DNA of 64,000 nucleotides from Paenibacillus_E qinlingensis_A (GTDB taxonomy: Bacteria; Bacillota; Bacilli; Paenibacillales; NBRC-103111), in NCBI RefSeq assembly GCF_031455095.1, contig NZ_JAVDSB010000017.1, positions 1 to 64,000 on the forward strand, read 5' to 3'. Positions 32,244 through 40,881 of this stretch are shown here, in pieces (the stretch's first letter is position 1; each line of letters begins with the position of its first letter). The position numbers and the translations under genes were made by a program. The notes beneath the pieces are model-generated. The model was not told the origin of the DNA and searched no databases. It worked only from the letters and a program-made list of their open reading frames with translations.

Positions 32244-33200
32244 CTACACGGTACTTGCTGCTTTGGATTTAACAGTGGGAATTAGCTTCTTCATATTGAT
32301 AGTACGTTTTATCTCCCAGCTGGTTTCATCTTTTGCATCGTAGTTCTCCAAGTAGGTAATTACCTCTTTGGTAATCGGTGTTGGCGTGGAAGCCCCGGAG
32401 GTTACACCGACTTTACGAACATTGGCTAACCAAGCTAAGTTCAGTTCGGAGACATCCGATATTCGGTACGCCATGACACCAGCGATTTCTTGCGAAACCT
32501 GTGCCAAACGGTTCGAATTGTTGCTTTTGGGATCTCCGACAACAATAACAAGATCAACTTCCTTGGCTTGCTCCGCGACAGCTTCTTGACGAACCTGCGT
32601 AGCTAAACAAATTTCGTTATGAATTTCGGCTTTTGGAAAAAGATCTAGTAACCGATTCATGATATGCTTGATATCCCATTGGCTCATCGTTGTTTGGTTC
32701 GTAATAATAATGCGATTGGACTTCAGCTTGAGCAACTCGGCTTCCTCAAGCTTCTCGATCAGATGAACATGTTCAGGAGCTACGCCGATCGCACCTTCCG
32801 GCTCAGGATGTCCTTTTTTACCAATATAAATAATGTCATAACCATCTGCGACTTTCTCACGAATCAAATCGTGTGTCTTCGTCACATCCGGGCACGTCGC
32901 GTCAACAACGGTTAAACCTTTGTCACGCGCCATCCGTCTAACTTCAGGAGAAACCCCGTGTGCAGTAAAAATAACAGTACCCGTTTCGACTTTTTCCAAA
33001 ATCTCTAGACGATTCTCGCCATCGAGTGTAATAACGCCTTCTTCTTTGAAGAAATCCGTGACATGCGCATTATGAACGATCATGCCTAAGATATATATAG
33101 GTCTCGGAAGATTTAAATTTTTAGCAGTTTGCATAGCGAGCGCCATTGCATCAACAACCCCATAACAGTAGCCTCTGGGGGATATTCGAACAACTTCCAT
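32244..33200 (-). CDS. ispH: 4-hydroxy-3-methylbut-2-enyl diphosphate reductase
   Basis: 318 residues. Last step of the MEP isoprenoid pathway, an iron-sulfur reductase giving IPP and DMAPP. The three cluster cysteines lie in PRGYCYGVVDAM, VVDATCPDVTKTH and HNEICLATQVRQ; HGVSPEVRR and GDPKSNNSNRLAQV are further family signatures. The ATG at 33200 gives the typical MEVVRISPRGYCYGV start with GGTGG upstream; the ATG at 33221 is less well supported. It follows the histidine kinase gene by 45 bp. Confidence 0.96.
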   Translation of the reverse strand: MEVVRISPRGYCYGVVDAMALAMQTAKNLNLPRPIYILGMIVHNAHVTDFFKEEGVITLDGENRLEILEKVETGTVIFTAHGVSPEVRRMARDKGLTVVDATCPDVTKTHDLIREKVADGYDIIYIGKKGHPEPEGAIGVAPEHVHLIEKLEEAELLKLKSNRIIITNQTTMSQWDIKHIMNRLLDLFPKAEIHNEICLATQVRQEAVAEQAKEVDLVIVVGDPKSNNSNRLAQVSQEIAGVMAYRISDVSELNLAWLANVRKVGVTSGASTPTPITKEVITYLENYDAKDETSWEIKRTINMKKLIPTVKSKAASTV

Positions 33201-33245
33201 TTCTTCCACCTGCCTAGCCATCGTATTTCTTCTAATTATATCTGA

Positions 33246-34739
33246 TTATATGGCATGAGGGAAGTTTGCCGGGATCCATATTAAAAATGTACTTCCTTCA
33301 TCCTTCCGTGTAGTAACTTCAACAGAACCATCATGTTCATCAATGATCCATTTAGCAATGGAAAGTCCTAATCCAGTCCCTGTTGTTACGCCCCTAGACA
33401 AGTCAGCGCGATAGAATCGATCGAAAATATGGGGAATATCCTCTTTATCCATCCCTATGCCGGTGTCGGATATACGTATGCCAATAAAGGTGTTCCTCCG
33501 TATCGCTTCAATTGAAACAGTCCCAGCCGGCGTGTATTTGAAGGCATTTTCAATAAAAATAAACAGCAATTGCTGCAAGTAATCACGATTCCCTTGCACA
33601 ATCGCATCCTCAAGCGCATCTAGATTGCCAACCTGCCATTCAGCCGTATGTTCGAGCAACTGCGCCCTCCGTACTACCTCATGCACTAAAGGCTTAAATT
33701 CAATGGGTTGTTTCTCCATGAGAACACCCGCGTCAGCCCTCGCAAGTGCGAGCAAGTCGTTGACTAATCTGCTCATTCGCTGAGCTTCCCCGGCAATATC
33801 GTGCATCGCTTCCAAGGACATCTGAACTTGCTCCGGCGTCGCCAACGCTTTCGTCCCTGACGTTTGCTTCCACATTTTCTCCAACAAATCCACATTGCCG
33901 CGAATTGTCGTTAATGGCGTTCTAAGCTCATGAGAAGCATCCGATACGAATCTACGCTGTGCGCGGTAAGCTTCATCTAATTCCACATACGTAATTTGGA
34001 TACGCGACAGCATCCCATTAATCGTATTTGTTAACCGCCCTATTTCATCCAGAGGTCCATCATAGTGAATGCGCTTCTCAAGATCGTCACCACTCTCAAT
34101 TTGGTTCGCTGCGTCAATGACTCGCTCGATTGGTTTGAGTGCCTTACGTGCCAAGAACCAACCTAACGAAGCTGCGACAATGATGGTTAATATAGCCCAT
34201 ATGATGAGGGTGTAACGCAGCGTAACAGCCGTTCGCTCGTAACTGCCAATTGGCACCGCTGATTGCAGAACCCCTATGAGTTTACCCTGATTATCCGAGA
34301 TGATGCCTAAATTGTAGATTAAGAAATCTTGCCCCAGGATCTTCGTTTTCTGAAAAAGCCCCACTTCATCTTCCTGTTTATCCACCTGCCGTTGCAGCTT
34401 ATCAATGATGGACTGGTCCATCGGTAACGTTTGGTCATAATATTGCAAATTCTGTGATCGGTTGTAGCTTTTCAGCGCAATATTATATAATTGCAAAAAA
34501 GTATTCGTAGTAAAGAAATCTCTACTCTCTAACTCAAGATCGACTACGAGCCCTTTCTGAGAAAGAGCAATGCTTTTTTGGATACGTGAGGAGCTGTTAA
34601 CGGCCTCCCTCTTTACATCTTGACGGATTTGATCATATAGAAAATAGTTCAAGAAGAAATAAAGAACAATACCGAAGAGCAGCATCGTGATGGCCAAAAT
34701 GCCTGAATACCAGAGCGTTAGCCGCAAACGAAGCGACAT
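33246..34739 (-). CDS. Sensor histidine kinase (HAMP-HisKA-HATPase)
   Basis: 497 residues. TM1 about 8-32, an extracellular domain to about 175, TM2 about 178-200, HAMP (about 200-250), phospho-acceptor His in FVSDASHELRTPLTTIRG, N-box FIENAFKYTP, G-boxes ISDTGIGM and GTGLGLSIAKW. It starts two bases after the response regulator stop. The pair lies directly downstream of htrA on the same strand, as would be expected for a CssRS-like envelope-stress system, but the stimulus is inferred from position only. Confidence 0.92.
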   Translation of the reverse strand: MSLRLRLTLWYSGILAITMLLFGIVLYFFLNYFLYDQIRQDVKREAVNSSSRIQKSIALSQKGLVVDLELESRDFFTTNTFLQLYNIALKSYNRSQNLQYYDQTLPMDQSIIDKLQRQVDKQEDEVGLFQKTKILGQDFLIYNLGIISDNQGKLIGVLQSAVPIGSYERTAVTLRYTLIIWAILTIIVAASLGWFLARKALKPIERVIDAANQIESGDDLEKRIHYDGPLDEIGRLTNTINGMLSRIQITYVELDEAYRAQRRFVSDASHELRTPLTTIRGNVDLLEKMWKQTSGTKALATPEQVQMSLEAMHDIAGEAQRMSRLVNDLLALARADAGVLMEKQPIEFKPLVHEVVRRAQLLEHTAEWQVGNLDALEDAIVQGNRDYLQQLLFIFIENAFKYTPAGTVSIEAIRRNTFIGIRISDTGIGMDKEDIPHIFDRFYRADLSRGVTTGTGLGLSIAKWIIDEHDGSVEVTTRKDEGSTFLIWIPANFPHAI

Positions 34740-34740
34740 T

Positions 34741-35430
34741 TTAATTTTCCCCTCTCAATACATAGCCTGCTCCTCGAACCGTTTGGATCAGACGTTTATG
34801 ACCAAACTCCTCTGTCTTCTGACGAAGCAGCGCTATGTAAACCTCCAGAACATTGGATTCTCCACTGTAATCATAGCCCCATATCTTTTCCATAATAATA
34901 TCTCGCGAGAGCACTCGTTTGGGATTCTGCATGAACAAATGCAATAAATCGAACTCTTTCGTCGTTAACTCAATCAACTTATCTTCACGGAAAACCTCAC
35001 GTGTGTCTAAATCCAACACAGCATCTTCAAAGCTGAGCCGGTTGTTCATCTGTTCAGGCCTTTCTGCTCTTCGACGAAGTAATACACGCACTCTGGCAAG
35101 GAGTTCTTCCAATGCAAATGGCTTGACCAAATAATCGTCAGCACCGAGATCTAACCCTTTTACGCGATCACTAATCTCGTCCTTCGCAGTCAACATGAGA
35201 ATTGGCACCTCGCTGCCGCTTTCACGAATGCGTCGAACGACTTCCCAGCCATCAATATGCGGCATCATGACATCAAGAATAATAAGCTGTGGTTCGGTCA
35301 CCAACATTTGCTTAAGACCTTCTAATCCATTCGCAGCCGTCGTGACTAAGTAGCCTTCAAAAGCAAGTCCTCGTCTGAGCATGGATGTGATTTTCTCATC
35401 ATCATCAATAACCATAATATTTTCTCTCAT
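34741..35430 (-). CDS. OmpR-family response regulator
   Basis: 229 residues. Receiver with Asp9-Asp10-Asp11, phospho-acceptor Asp53 (LIILDVMMPHIDG), Thr (MLTAKDE) and Lys (VKPFALEEL); winged-helix domain 130-225 (ELTTKEFDLLHLFMQNPKRVLSR; VYIALLRQKTEE). Cotranslated with the kinase. Possible controller of the adjacent htrA gene. Confidence 0.92.
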   Translation of the reverse strand: MRENIMVIDDDEKITSMLRRGLAFEGYLVTTAANGLEGLKQMLVTEPQLIILDVMMPHIDGWEVVRRIRESGSEVPILMLTAKDEISDRVKGLDLGADDYLVKPFALEELLARVRVLLRRRAERPEQMNNRLSFEDAVLDLDTREVFREDKLIELTTKEFDLLHLFMQNPKRVLSRDIIMEKIWGYDYSGESNVLEVYIALLRQKTEEFGHKRLIQTVRGAGYVLRGEN

Positions 35431-35478
35431 TGCTCCGCCCCCATTCTACATCCTATTGTAACAAAATTACCGGTTAGC

Positions 35479-35519
35479 AAAAAGAAGCAGAGCCTGCAAG
35501 CTTGAGGCCGCGGACTCTA
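35479..35519 (-). terminator. Probable terminator of htrA
   Basis: On the minus strand AGAGTC pairs with GGCTCT (one G-U pair) around a partly paired 18-base loop, followed by GCTTCTTTTTG. It lies between htrA and the response regulator gene, 30-70 bp after the htrA stop. Confidence 0.5.
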
Positions 35520-35550
35520 CTCCTTTCATTTAGTTCTGTATACGTGCAGG

Positions 35551-37140
35551 TTACTCAGCCGGCGTCTCGGCAAGTGCGTTTTTATCACCAATTGTTACAG
35601 GGACTTCCATGCGTTTGCCGTCACGAATAATACCCAATGTCACTTTGTCGCCAACCTTTAAGGTTTGAACCTTCGTAATCAAGTCTTGTGAATTCTTGAT
35701 CTTCGTACTATTCAAATCTACGATCACATCATATTGGCGAAGACCTGCTTGGAAAGCTGGTGTCTTGCGTGTCACACTACCAACCAAAGCACCATCTGTA
35801 TTCGACAGCTTCAATTCACTAACCCAGTCTTTGCCGATATCTTGCAGGCCAACCCCTAAGTAAGGAACTGGTTCTTTCGGAATCGTAACATTGTTTTTCA
35901 AGTTCTCAAGGACGGAGGAAATCGTACTTGTCGGAATCGCGAAGCCAATCCCTTGTGCTTGCGAGCTTACTGCTGTATTGATTCCAATAACTTCACCGTT
36001 CAAATTAAGCAAAGGTCCGCCTGAGTTACCAGGGTTAATGGAAGCATCTGTTTGCAAGAGATGTTTATATTCGCGCGTACCCTTCTCATCAGGAATACTA
36101 ATTGGACGTTCCTTCGCACTAAGCACACCAACGGTTACCGTATGGTCGAATCCGTACGGATTACCAATCGCAACAACCCAATCCCCTACGTTAACGTCGT
36201 CTGCTTTGCCAAGAGGAAGGATAGGGAATTCTTTGTCGCCCTCAATTTTGAGCACGGCTAAATCTAAGTCATAGCTGTTCCCCAACAATTTGGCTTTGAA
36301 AGGTTTGTCGTAGCCTTCTACGGTCACTTGAATTTCATCTGCACCGTCAACCACATGCTCGTTCGTTAGGATATAACCTGTTTTCTCAAAAATAAAGCCA
36401 GTTCCCATCCCCGCTGGTTGCAGCTGTCCGCTTCCTGCGTCATTTTGATTACTCTTCGGAGTCGTCTGCCCACCGCCATTATCACCAAAGAATTGACGGA
36501 AGAACGGATCATCAAAAAGGGAATTACCACCATTGCTTCGGCTTGAAGTCTTCGGCTTTACAAGCGATTCCACTTTTACAATGGCAGGTCCTGCGTTTTG
36601 AGCAATCTCCGCAATGTTACCAGGGCGTACTACATCCAAGGCTGCCTTCTTCACATCGCCATTGTTCGAACCATTTGCTACGGTTGTCGGGGAACTCGCG
36701 CTGGAAGCAAGCGGCTGGTTACCTGAGAACATGTTCGTCTTATCCGCTGTAAACATCAAACCACCAACAACGATCGCCCCTGCCAGGAAGGCAGCAAATA
36801 TGCTCTTGACCGAGGAACGCTTCTTGGCATTCGGATCCCAAGCTGCAGGCCCCTGTGGTGAATTCTCTGGTCCGAAGCTGAAAGGACGAAGTGTCTTAGG
36901 AGGTGTTACTTCCACATTCGAAGTTCCTTCCGAGTTGGAGGAAGACGTCGTTAAGGCTTGCCCTTCACTTTCTTCATTAAAAGCAGATTTGTATGGCCCA
37001 TATGAATAATAGTAGGAAGGTCTTTCTTTGTTAGCCTCTTGTCCTTCATTCCCTTGCGTATGCTCTCGTTTCGTCTCTTCGTTGTTATCATTATTCTGCG
37101 GCTTGAAAAAGTCGCTGTAGTCTTTTTTATTCTCGTCCAT
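35551..37140 (-). CDS. htrA: HtrA-type trypsin-like serine protease with PDZ domain
   Basis: 529 residues. A hydrophilic Asn/Glu-rich cytoplasmic N-terminus (1-115), one membrane helix (VKSIFAAFLAGAIVVGGLMF, about 118-140), a Ser-rich linker, then the protease domain with catalytic His (LTNEHVVDGADE), Asp (YDLDLAVLKI) and Ser (INPGNSGGPLL), and a single C-terminal PDZ domain (about 420-515). Degrades misfolded exported proteins outside the membrane. The ATG at 37140 follows GGAGGTAAGACCC. The next two genes on the strand encode a two-component system. Confidence 0.95.
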   Translation of the reverse strand: MDENKKDYSDFFKPQNNDNNEETKREHTQGNEGQEANKERPSYYYSYGPYKSAFNEESEGQALTTSSSNSEGTSNVEVTPPKTLRPFSFGPENSPQGPAAWDPNAKKRSSVKSIFAAFLAGAIVVGGLMFTADKTNMFSGNQPLASSASSPTTVANGSNNGDVKKAALDVVRPGNIAEIAQNAGPAIVKVESLVKPKTSSRSNGGNSLFDDPFFRQFFGDNGGGQTTPKSNQNDAGSGQLQPAGMGTGFIFEKTGYILTNEHVVDGADEIQVTVEGYDKPFKAKLLGNSYDLDLAVLKIEGDKEFPILPLGKADDVNVGDWVVAIGNPYGFDHTVTVGVLSAKERPISIPDEKGTREYKHLLQTDASINPGNSGGPLLNLNGEVIGINTAVSSQAQGIGFAIPTSTISSVLENLKNNVTIPKEPVPYLGVGLQDIGKDWVSELKLSNTDGALVGSVTRKTPAFQAGLRQYDVIVDLNSTKIKNSQDLITKVQTLKVGDKVTLGIIRDGKRMEVPVTIGDKNALAETPAE

Positions 37141-37279
37141 GGGTCTTACCTCCATTGATTAAAATGATAAGTGCATGCTCTCTTGAAGGATCATGTTGTT
37201 CTCTATGTGTCTATCATGCACTCACAACCTTAAACGAATATTAAAAAACAATAAAATGGAGGTAAAAATAGGACATATT

Positions 37280-37693
37280 TTAGTGAATCCAGGCTTGTTC
37301 AACTTTTTGGAGCACGTTCGCGGCTTCTTTCACCCATTTATCTTCGATCCCCGCGTCCGAATCCACTGGTGCTTGGAACTGATCAATTAACGCGCCTGCT
37401 GTTTCGAGGTCAGCCTCTGGATCTAGCCCTTCATTATAGACATGCTTTAGCACAAAAGGGGTACCTACTTCAACAAGCGCATCGGTCGCTTCGACATCAC
37501 CGTCAATTCTACCCGTGATCACCTGTACTGGAATTCGCAGCCACACTTTATGCGCTTCATCTAAAGAACGATCAAAGTAGCCATGGTCGTAATCCCAACC
37601 GCCGCCCAAATTAAAATCAAACTGTTCAAGCTGGGCACGCACCTTGTCAAATGTTTCTTGAACCTGTTCCAAAGAGGAAGATAGTGATTTCAT
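37280..37693 (-). CDS. YugN-like family protein
   Basis: 137 residues. The segment LEQFDFNLGGGWDYDHGYFD near the N-terminus and VWLRIPVQVITG are the recognisable features of the YugN family. Cytosolic, no signal or membrane helix. ATG at 37693 follows AAGGAGTG. It stands between htrA and liaR with its own gaps. Function unknown. Confidence 0.78.
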   Translation of the reverse strand: MKSLSSSLEQVQETFDKVRAQLEQFDFNLGGGWDYDHGYFDRSLDEAHKVWLRIPVQVITGRIDGDVEATDALVEVGTPFVLKHVYNEGLDPEADLETAGALIDQFQAPVDSDAGIEDKWVKEAANVLQKVEQAWIH

Positions 37694-37796
37694 AGCTATT
37701 GGACACTCCTTAAGCGCTCATATTATTTTGCTTACGCATAGAATGTGCCAAATTGACGTTTTTATGTGCAATAATCCCTCTATTTGTTCGATTGTA

Positions 37797-38447
37797 CTAA
37801 ACCCATCCTTTACGATGAGCAAAAATAGCCAATTGCGTACGATCTTCAAGCTCACACTTCATCAACAGGTTGCTGACGTGTGTTTTCACCGTTTTGATAC
37901 TAATAAAAAGCTCCTCGGAAATATCCTTGTTGCTTTTCCCTTCGGCAATTAAGAGGAGCACTTCTCGTTCCCGCGCAGTTAGTCCCTCTTGCTCAGGCAA
38001 TTCATTGCGCTGTCTAATCCCTCTCGTTAGCGCTTGAGACACTTCCGCATTCATAATCGGCATCCCGCGGTACGCGCTCTGAATCGCATGAATCAATTGA
38101 TCCGAAGAAACCGTCTTCAACATGTAACTAATGGCGCCAGATTCAACAGCCTCTAACACCTTGGCTTCCTCTAGAAAGGAAGTTAACATAATCACTTTCA
38201 TCTGCGGAAACTTCTCACAAATCAACTTCGTCGCGCCAATCCCATCTAATACTGGCATCGTTAAATCCATCAGAACAACATCTGGCAGTAAAGCATCATG
38301 AACTTCATTCAACTGATCAAAAGCCGCTTGACCGTTCGATGCTTCACCTACAACTTCTAATCCAGGCTCAAGCGATATGTAAGTGCGTAAACCTACACGT
38401 ACCATGTCGTGATCATCAACAATCATCACTTTAATATTCGGATTCAC
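37797..38447 (-). CDS. liaR: NarL-family response regulator of cell-envelope stress (LiaR/VraR-like)
   Basis: 216 residues. Receiver with phospho-acceptor Asp61 (VVLMDLTMPVLDG) and Lys (MLKTVSSDQ); C-terminal LuxR-type helix-turn-helix (LTAREREVLLLIAEGKSNKDI...ISIKTVKTHVSNLL). Third gene of liaF-liaS-liaR. In relatives LiaR is activated by LiaS when the lipid II cycle is disturbed. It starts 11 bp after liaS. Confidence 0.9.
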   Translation of the reverse strand: MNPNIKVMIVDDHDMVRVGLRTYISLEPGLEVVGEASNGQAAFDQLNEVHDALLPDVVLMDLTMPVLDGIGATKLICEKFPQMKVIMLTSFLEEAKVLEAVESGAISYMLKTVSSDQLIHAIQSAYRGMPIMNAEVSQALTRGIRQRNELPEQEGLTAREREVLLLIAEGKSNKDISEELFISIKTVKTHVSNLLMKCELEDRTQLAIFAHRKGWV

Positions 38448-38458
38448 TCTTTTTCCCC

Positions 38459-39481
38459 CTATTGCCCAGAAAATCGCGGAATTCGCACACGCACACGCGT
38501 TCCAGAGCCTAATTTGCTATCGATTTCTACTTCGCCGCCTAACTTTTGTGCGCGTTCTCTCATGGTTGACAAGCCGTGGGAAGCAGAAGGAATATCACTT
38601 CGTTCAAAGCCTTGACCATCATCCTGCAATTGCAACACATATTGGTGCTCCCGCTCATAAATCGCGAGTCGAACCTGCTTGGCTGAAGCATGTTTAATGA
38701 CATTCGCAAGTCCTTCTTGAATAATGAGAAAAAACTGATGCTCAATCGCTTCTGAGATGAGCTCAGGTAGCGAAACATCAAGTTGACCCTGAAGTTCATG
38801 CGTCCGGCAATATTCCGGAAACCATTTCTCCAGGGCTTCTTGTAAGCTCATATCTTTTAATTCGATCGGTCTAAGTTGTGAAATGAGACCTCGCATCTGC
38901 TTCTGAGCGTGATGGGACATCTCGATGAGCTGATTCATCAAAGCTGGTGCAGCTGCGGGATTTCTTTCTAATATTTTAGGAAGAGAAGAAGCCGACATAT
39001 GAATGGCAAACAGTTCTTGACTGACCGTATCATGGAGATCACGGGCAAGCCGACGTCGCTCCTCCATCACAGCATTTTCTGTTAACTCTTGATCCCGAAT
39101 TGCTTCGGCTTCCCCTAACTTCTGCAACAGCTGTACGCGTTTTTCAATTGAAGTCGCCATGCTGTTAAAAGCATCATACAAGTATAGGAAGGGCTCAACG
39201 GGCTCCATATCGATGCGAACCGCGAAATTCCCTTTTGATAGTTCCAACATCGCGACATGCAGTTCGTCTACCTTACGCTGCCATCTTCTAGTTGCAATGA
39301 AACCTACGGTCAAGCTCACGACAAGTATCGCGATAGCGAACCACAATCGAAAGTCCCAAGAACTCAGTTCCGTCTCGTAATACTCAAGTACGATATAAAT
39401 ACCTGAAACCGTTAATACGCTCGAGATGAGAAAGTAATTCAGCAGTTGCCACTTCATATTGAACATTCGCAATTTATACAT
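38459..39481 (-). CDS. liaS: Sensor histidine kinase LiaS/VraS-like
   Basis: 340 residues. Two N-terminal helices (about 10-30 and 40-60) with a very short outer loop, as in intramembrane-sensing kinases, then HAMP, the HisKA_3 phospho-acceptor His in RRRLARDLHDTVSQEL, and an ATPase domain (IIQEGLANVIKHA; LQDDGQGF; HGLSTMRERAQKLGG). It works with LiaF, encoded 9 bp upstream, and LiaR. Confidence 0.91.
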   Translation of the reverse strand: MYKLRMFNMKWQLLNYFLISSVLTVSGIYIVLEYYETELSSWDFRLWFAIAILVVSLTVGFIATRRWQRKVDELHVAMLELSKGNFAVRIDMEPVEPFLYLYDAFNSMATSIEKRVQLLQKLGEAEAIRDQELTENAVMEERRRLARDLHDTVSQELFAIHMSASSLPKILERNPAAAPALMNQLIEMSHHAQKQMRGLISQLRPIELKDMSLQEALEKWFPEYCRTHELQGQLDVSLPELISEAIEHQFFLIIQEGLANVIKHASAKQVRLAIYEREHQYVLQLQDDGQGFERSDIPSASHGLSTMRERAQKLGGEVEIDSKLGSGTRVRVRIPRFSGQ

Positions 39482-39490
39482 GCTCCATCC

Positions 39491-40609
39491 TTAACCTATC
39501 TTCTTAATTGTGATATCACCGATAAACATGCTTGTCGTAACAACGATCTTGTGTTCAGCCTCTTCATAATGGGTAGTTTGTGTTCGAATGTTGCGCAGGA
39601 ATCCACTCTCTCGACGATCAAGCACTTTCATATCACCGATAAATGAGCTAGCCATGACGCGCACCTCTACATCCATGTCATTAGGAATGAAAATCTTCAC
39701 ATCGCCAATAAAAGCAGTAACATGAATCGTAGTTTCTCCGCGAGGTATTGAGGCACGTGTTAAATCAATAACCGAATCACCAATAAAATGTGAGATTTGA
39801 ACAGGCTTCAATTCCCATGCTTCTTGACCAAGATGAACATCGCCTATAAAACCATGACGGTGAAGCACATTCCCTGAATCAAAATTACGAACAAAACCAT
39901 CATATTTATGTTGGTGATCGTTATCAAAGCTGTTTGTCTTCGGCTGACCAGCCCGACCTGCTTTTTCTTTAGCATCAATTTCGTCAGAAATCTGCCAGTC
40001 ATCACGTTGGTTATCTAGCGGATAGGTACCATGAATATCCTTCAGAACTTCTTTTTCTTCTTCTGTTAGCCCATGTTTCACGTTACTTGTTGCGGAATGG
40101 TCGCTATACTCTTTCGGATTGCTGGATACATCCTTGGACATATTCCAAGCAGCTGACTCCCAATTCTTCTTATGATGGGCATGACGCATGCGATGCGCTT
40201 CTCTTCGCGCTTGTCTTTCTTCCTCTTTGGCTTTCTTAATAGAAGGCCAATCAGGTGACTCTTTCTTGCCAGGTCTAAAAATCACATGTAAGCCAAAGAA
40301 TATTAATGCAACCGGAGCTAAAAACTTAAACATTTCTCCAATGGATAGATCGGTTAGGTTTAGATTTTTCAGTAGAAAAATGGTACCAACCCCGCACATC
40401 AGCAAGCTGCCGATGGATCCACCCCAATGGTATTTGCGCTGTGAGACAAAACCAATAAGACCGTAGCAAATAAGAATGGCTGGCCAATACGTGGAAAACA
40501 AATATCCGATGTCTACTTGAACGATTCCCAATTGATTTAGTAAAAAGAGTGTCCCCGCGGACACGAGAACTAGCCCCCAGATCACTCTTTGAAGCATATG
40601 CGGATTCAT
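39491..40609 (-). CDS. liaF: LiaF-like inhibitor of the Lia stress kinase
   Basis: 372 residues. Four N-terminal helices (about 5-110), a long charged linker (about 120-250, with Arg/His-rich RRE and HRMRHAHHKK segments), and a C-terminal beta-rich LiaF domain with repeated FIGD motifs (GFIGDVHLG, HFIGDSVID, AFIGDVKIF, SFIGDMKVL, MFIGDITIK). LiaF keeps LiaS silent in unstressed cells. ATG 40609 follows GGAGGAAGAACG. The linker is much longer than in B. subtilis LiaF (about 241 residues in total). Confidence 0.9.
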   Translation of the reverse strand: MNPHMLQRVIWGLVLVSAGTLFLLNQLGIVQVDIGYLFSTYWPAILICYGLIGFVSQRKYHWGGSIGSLLMCGVGTIFLLKNLNLTDLSIGEMFKFLAPVALIFFGLHVIFRPGKKESPDWPSIKKAKEEERQARREAHRMRHAHHKKNWESAAWNMSKDVSSNPKEYSDHSATSNVKHGLTEEEKEVLKDIHGTYPLDNQRDDWQISDEIDAKEKAGRAGQPKTNSFDNDHQHKYDGFVRNFDSGNVLHRHGFIGDVHLGQEAWELKPVQISHFIGDSVIDLTRASIPRGETTIHVTAFIGDVKIFIPNDMDVEVRVMASSFIGDMKVLDRRESGFLRNIRTQTTHYEEAEHKIVVTTSMFIGDITIKKIG

Positions 40610-40786
40610 ACGTTCTTCCTCCATTTGTGTAAAGCGTTGTTAAGATAACTCTAGTTTATAAGATCCAAGGAAATATGAAAAGAGACGTTAGATTGACGGC
40701 TCTCTCCGTCTCGAGACTGATTTTTTAGAGGCTGTGATTCCCAAACCTCACATGACTGTCGTATAAGACGAACAATTTGTCTTCCA

Positions 40787-40803
40787 TGTTATGTATTCTT
40801 ACG
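40787..40803. promoter_or_regulatory. GlnR/TnrA-like site upstream of amt
   Basis: TGTTATGTATTCTTACG matches TGTNAN7TNACA at all positions but the last. It ends 7 bp before the -35 box of the amt promoter, a position suited to activation by TnrA or control by GlnR. Confidence 0.65.
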
Positions 40804-40810
40804 TAATTCG

Positions 40811-40840
40811 TTGACATGCTTATCATCAGAACCGTATAAT
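40811..40840 (+). promoter_or_regulatory. amt promoter
   Basis: TTGACA (40811-40816) and TATAAT (40835-40840), both perfect, 18 bp apart; the start codon follows about 40 bp later. Confidence 0.8.
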
Positions 40841-40881
40841 TGGTGCTGAGAATGCTAGTATTATAAGGAGAGATTACAGGG

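Noticed and set aside
40680..40730. GACGG/CCGTC hairpin followed by a T-run between liaF and amt
   Set aside because: No plus-strand gene lies upstream for it to terminate and the stem is short; it may be chance structure in the divergent control region.
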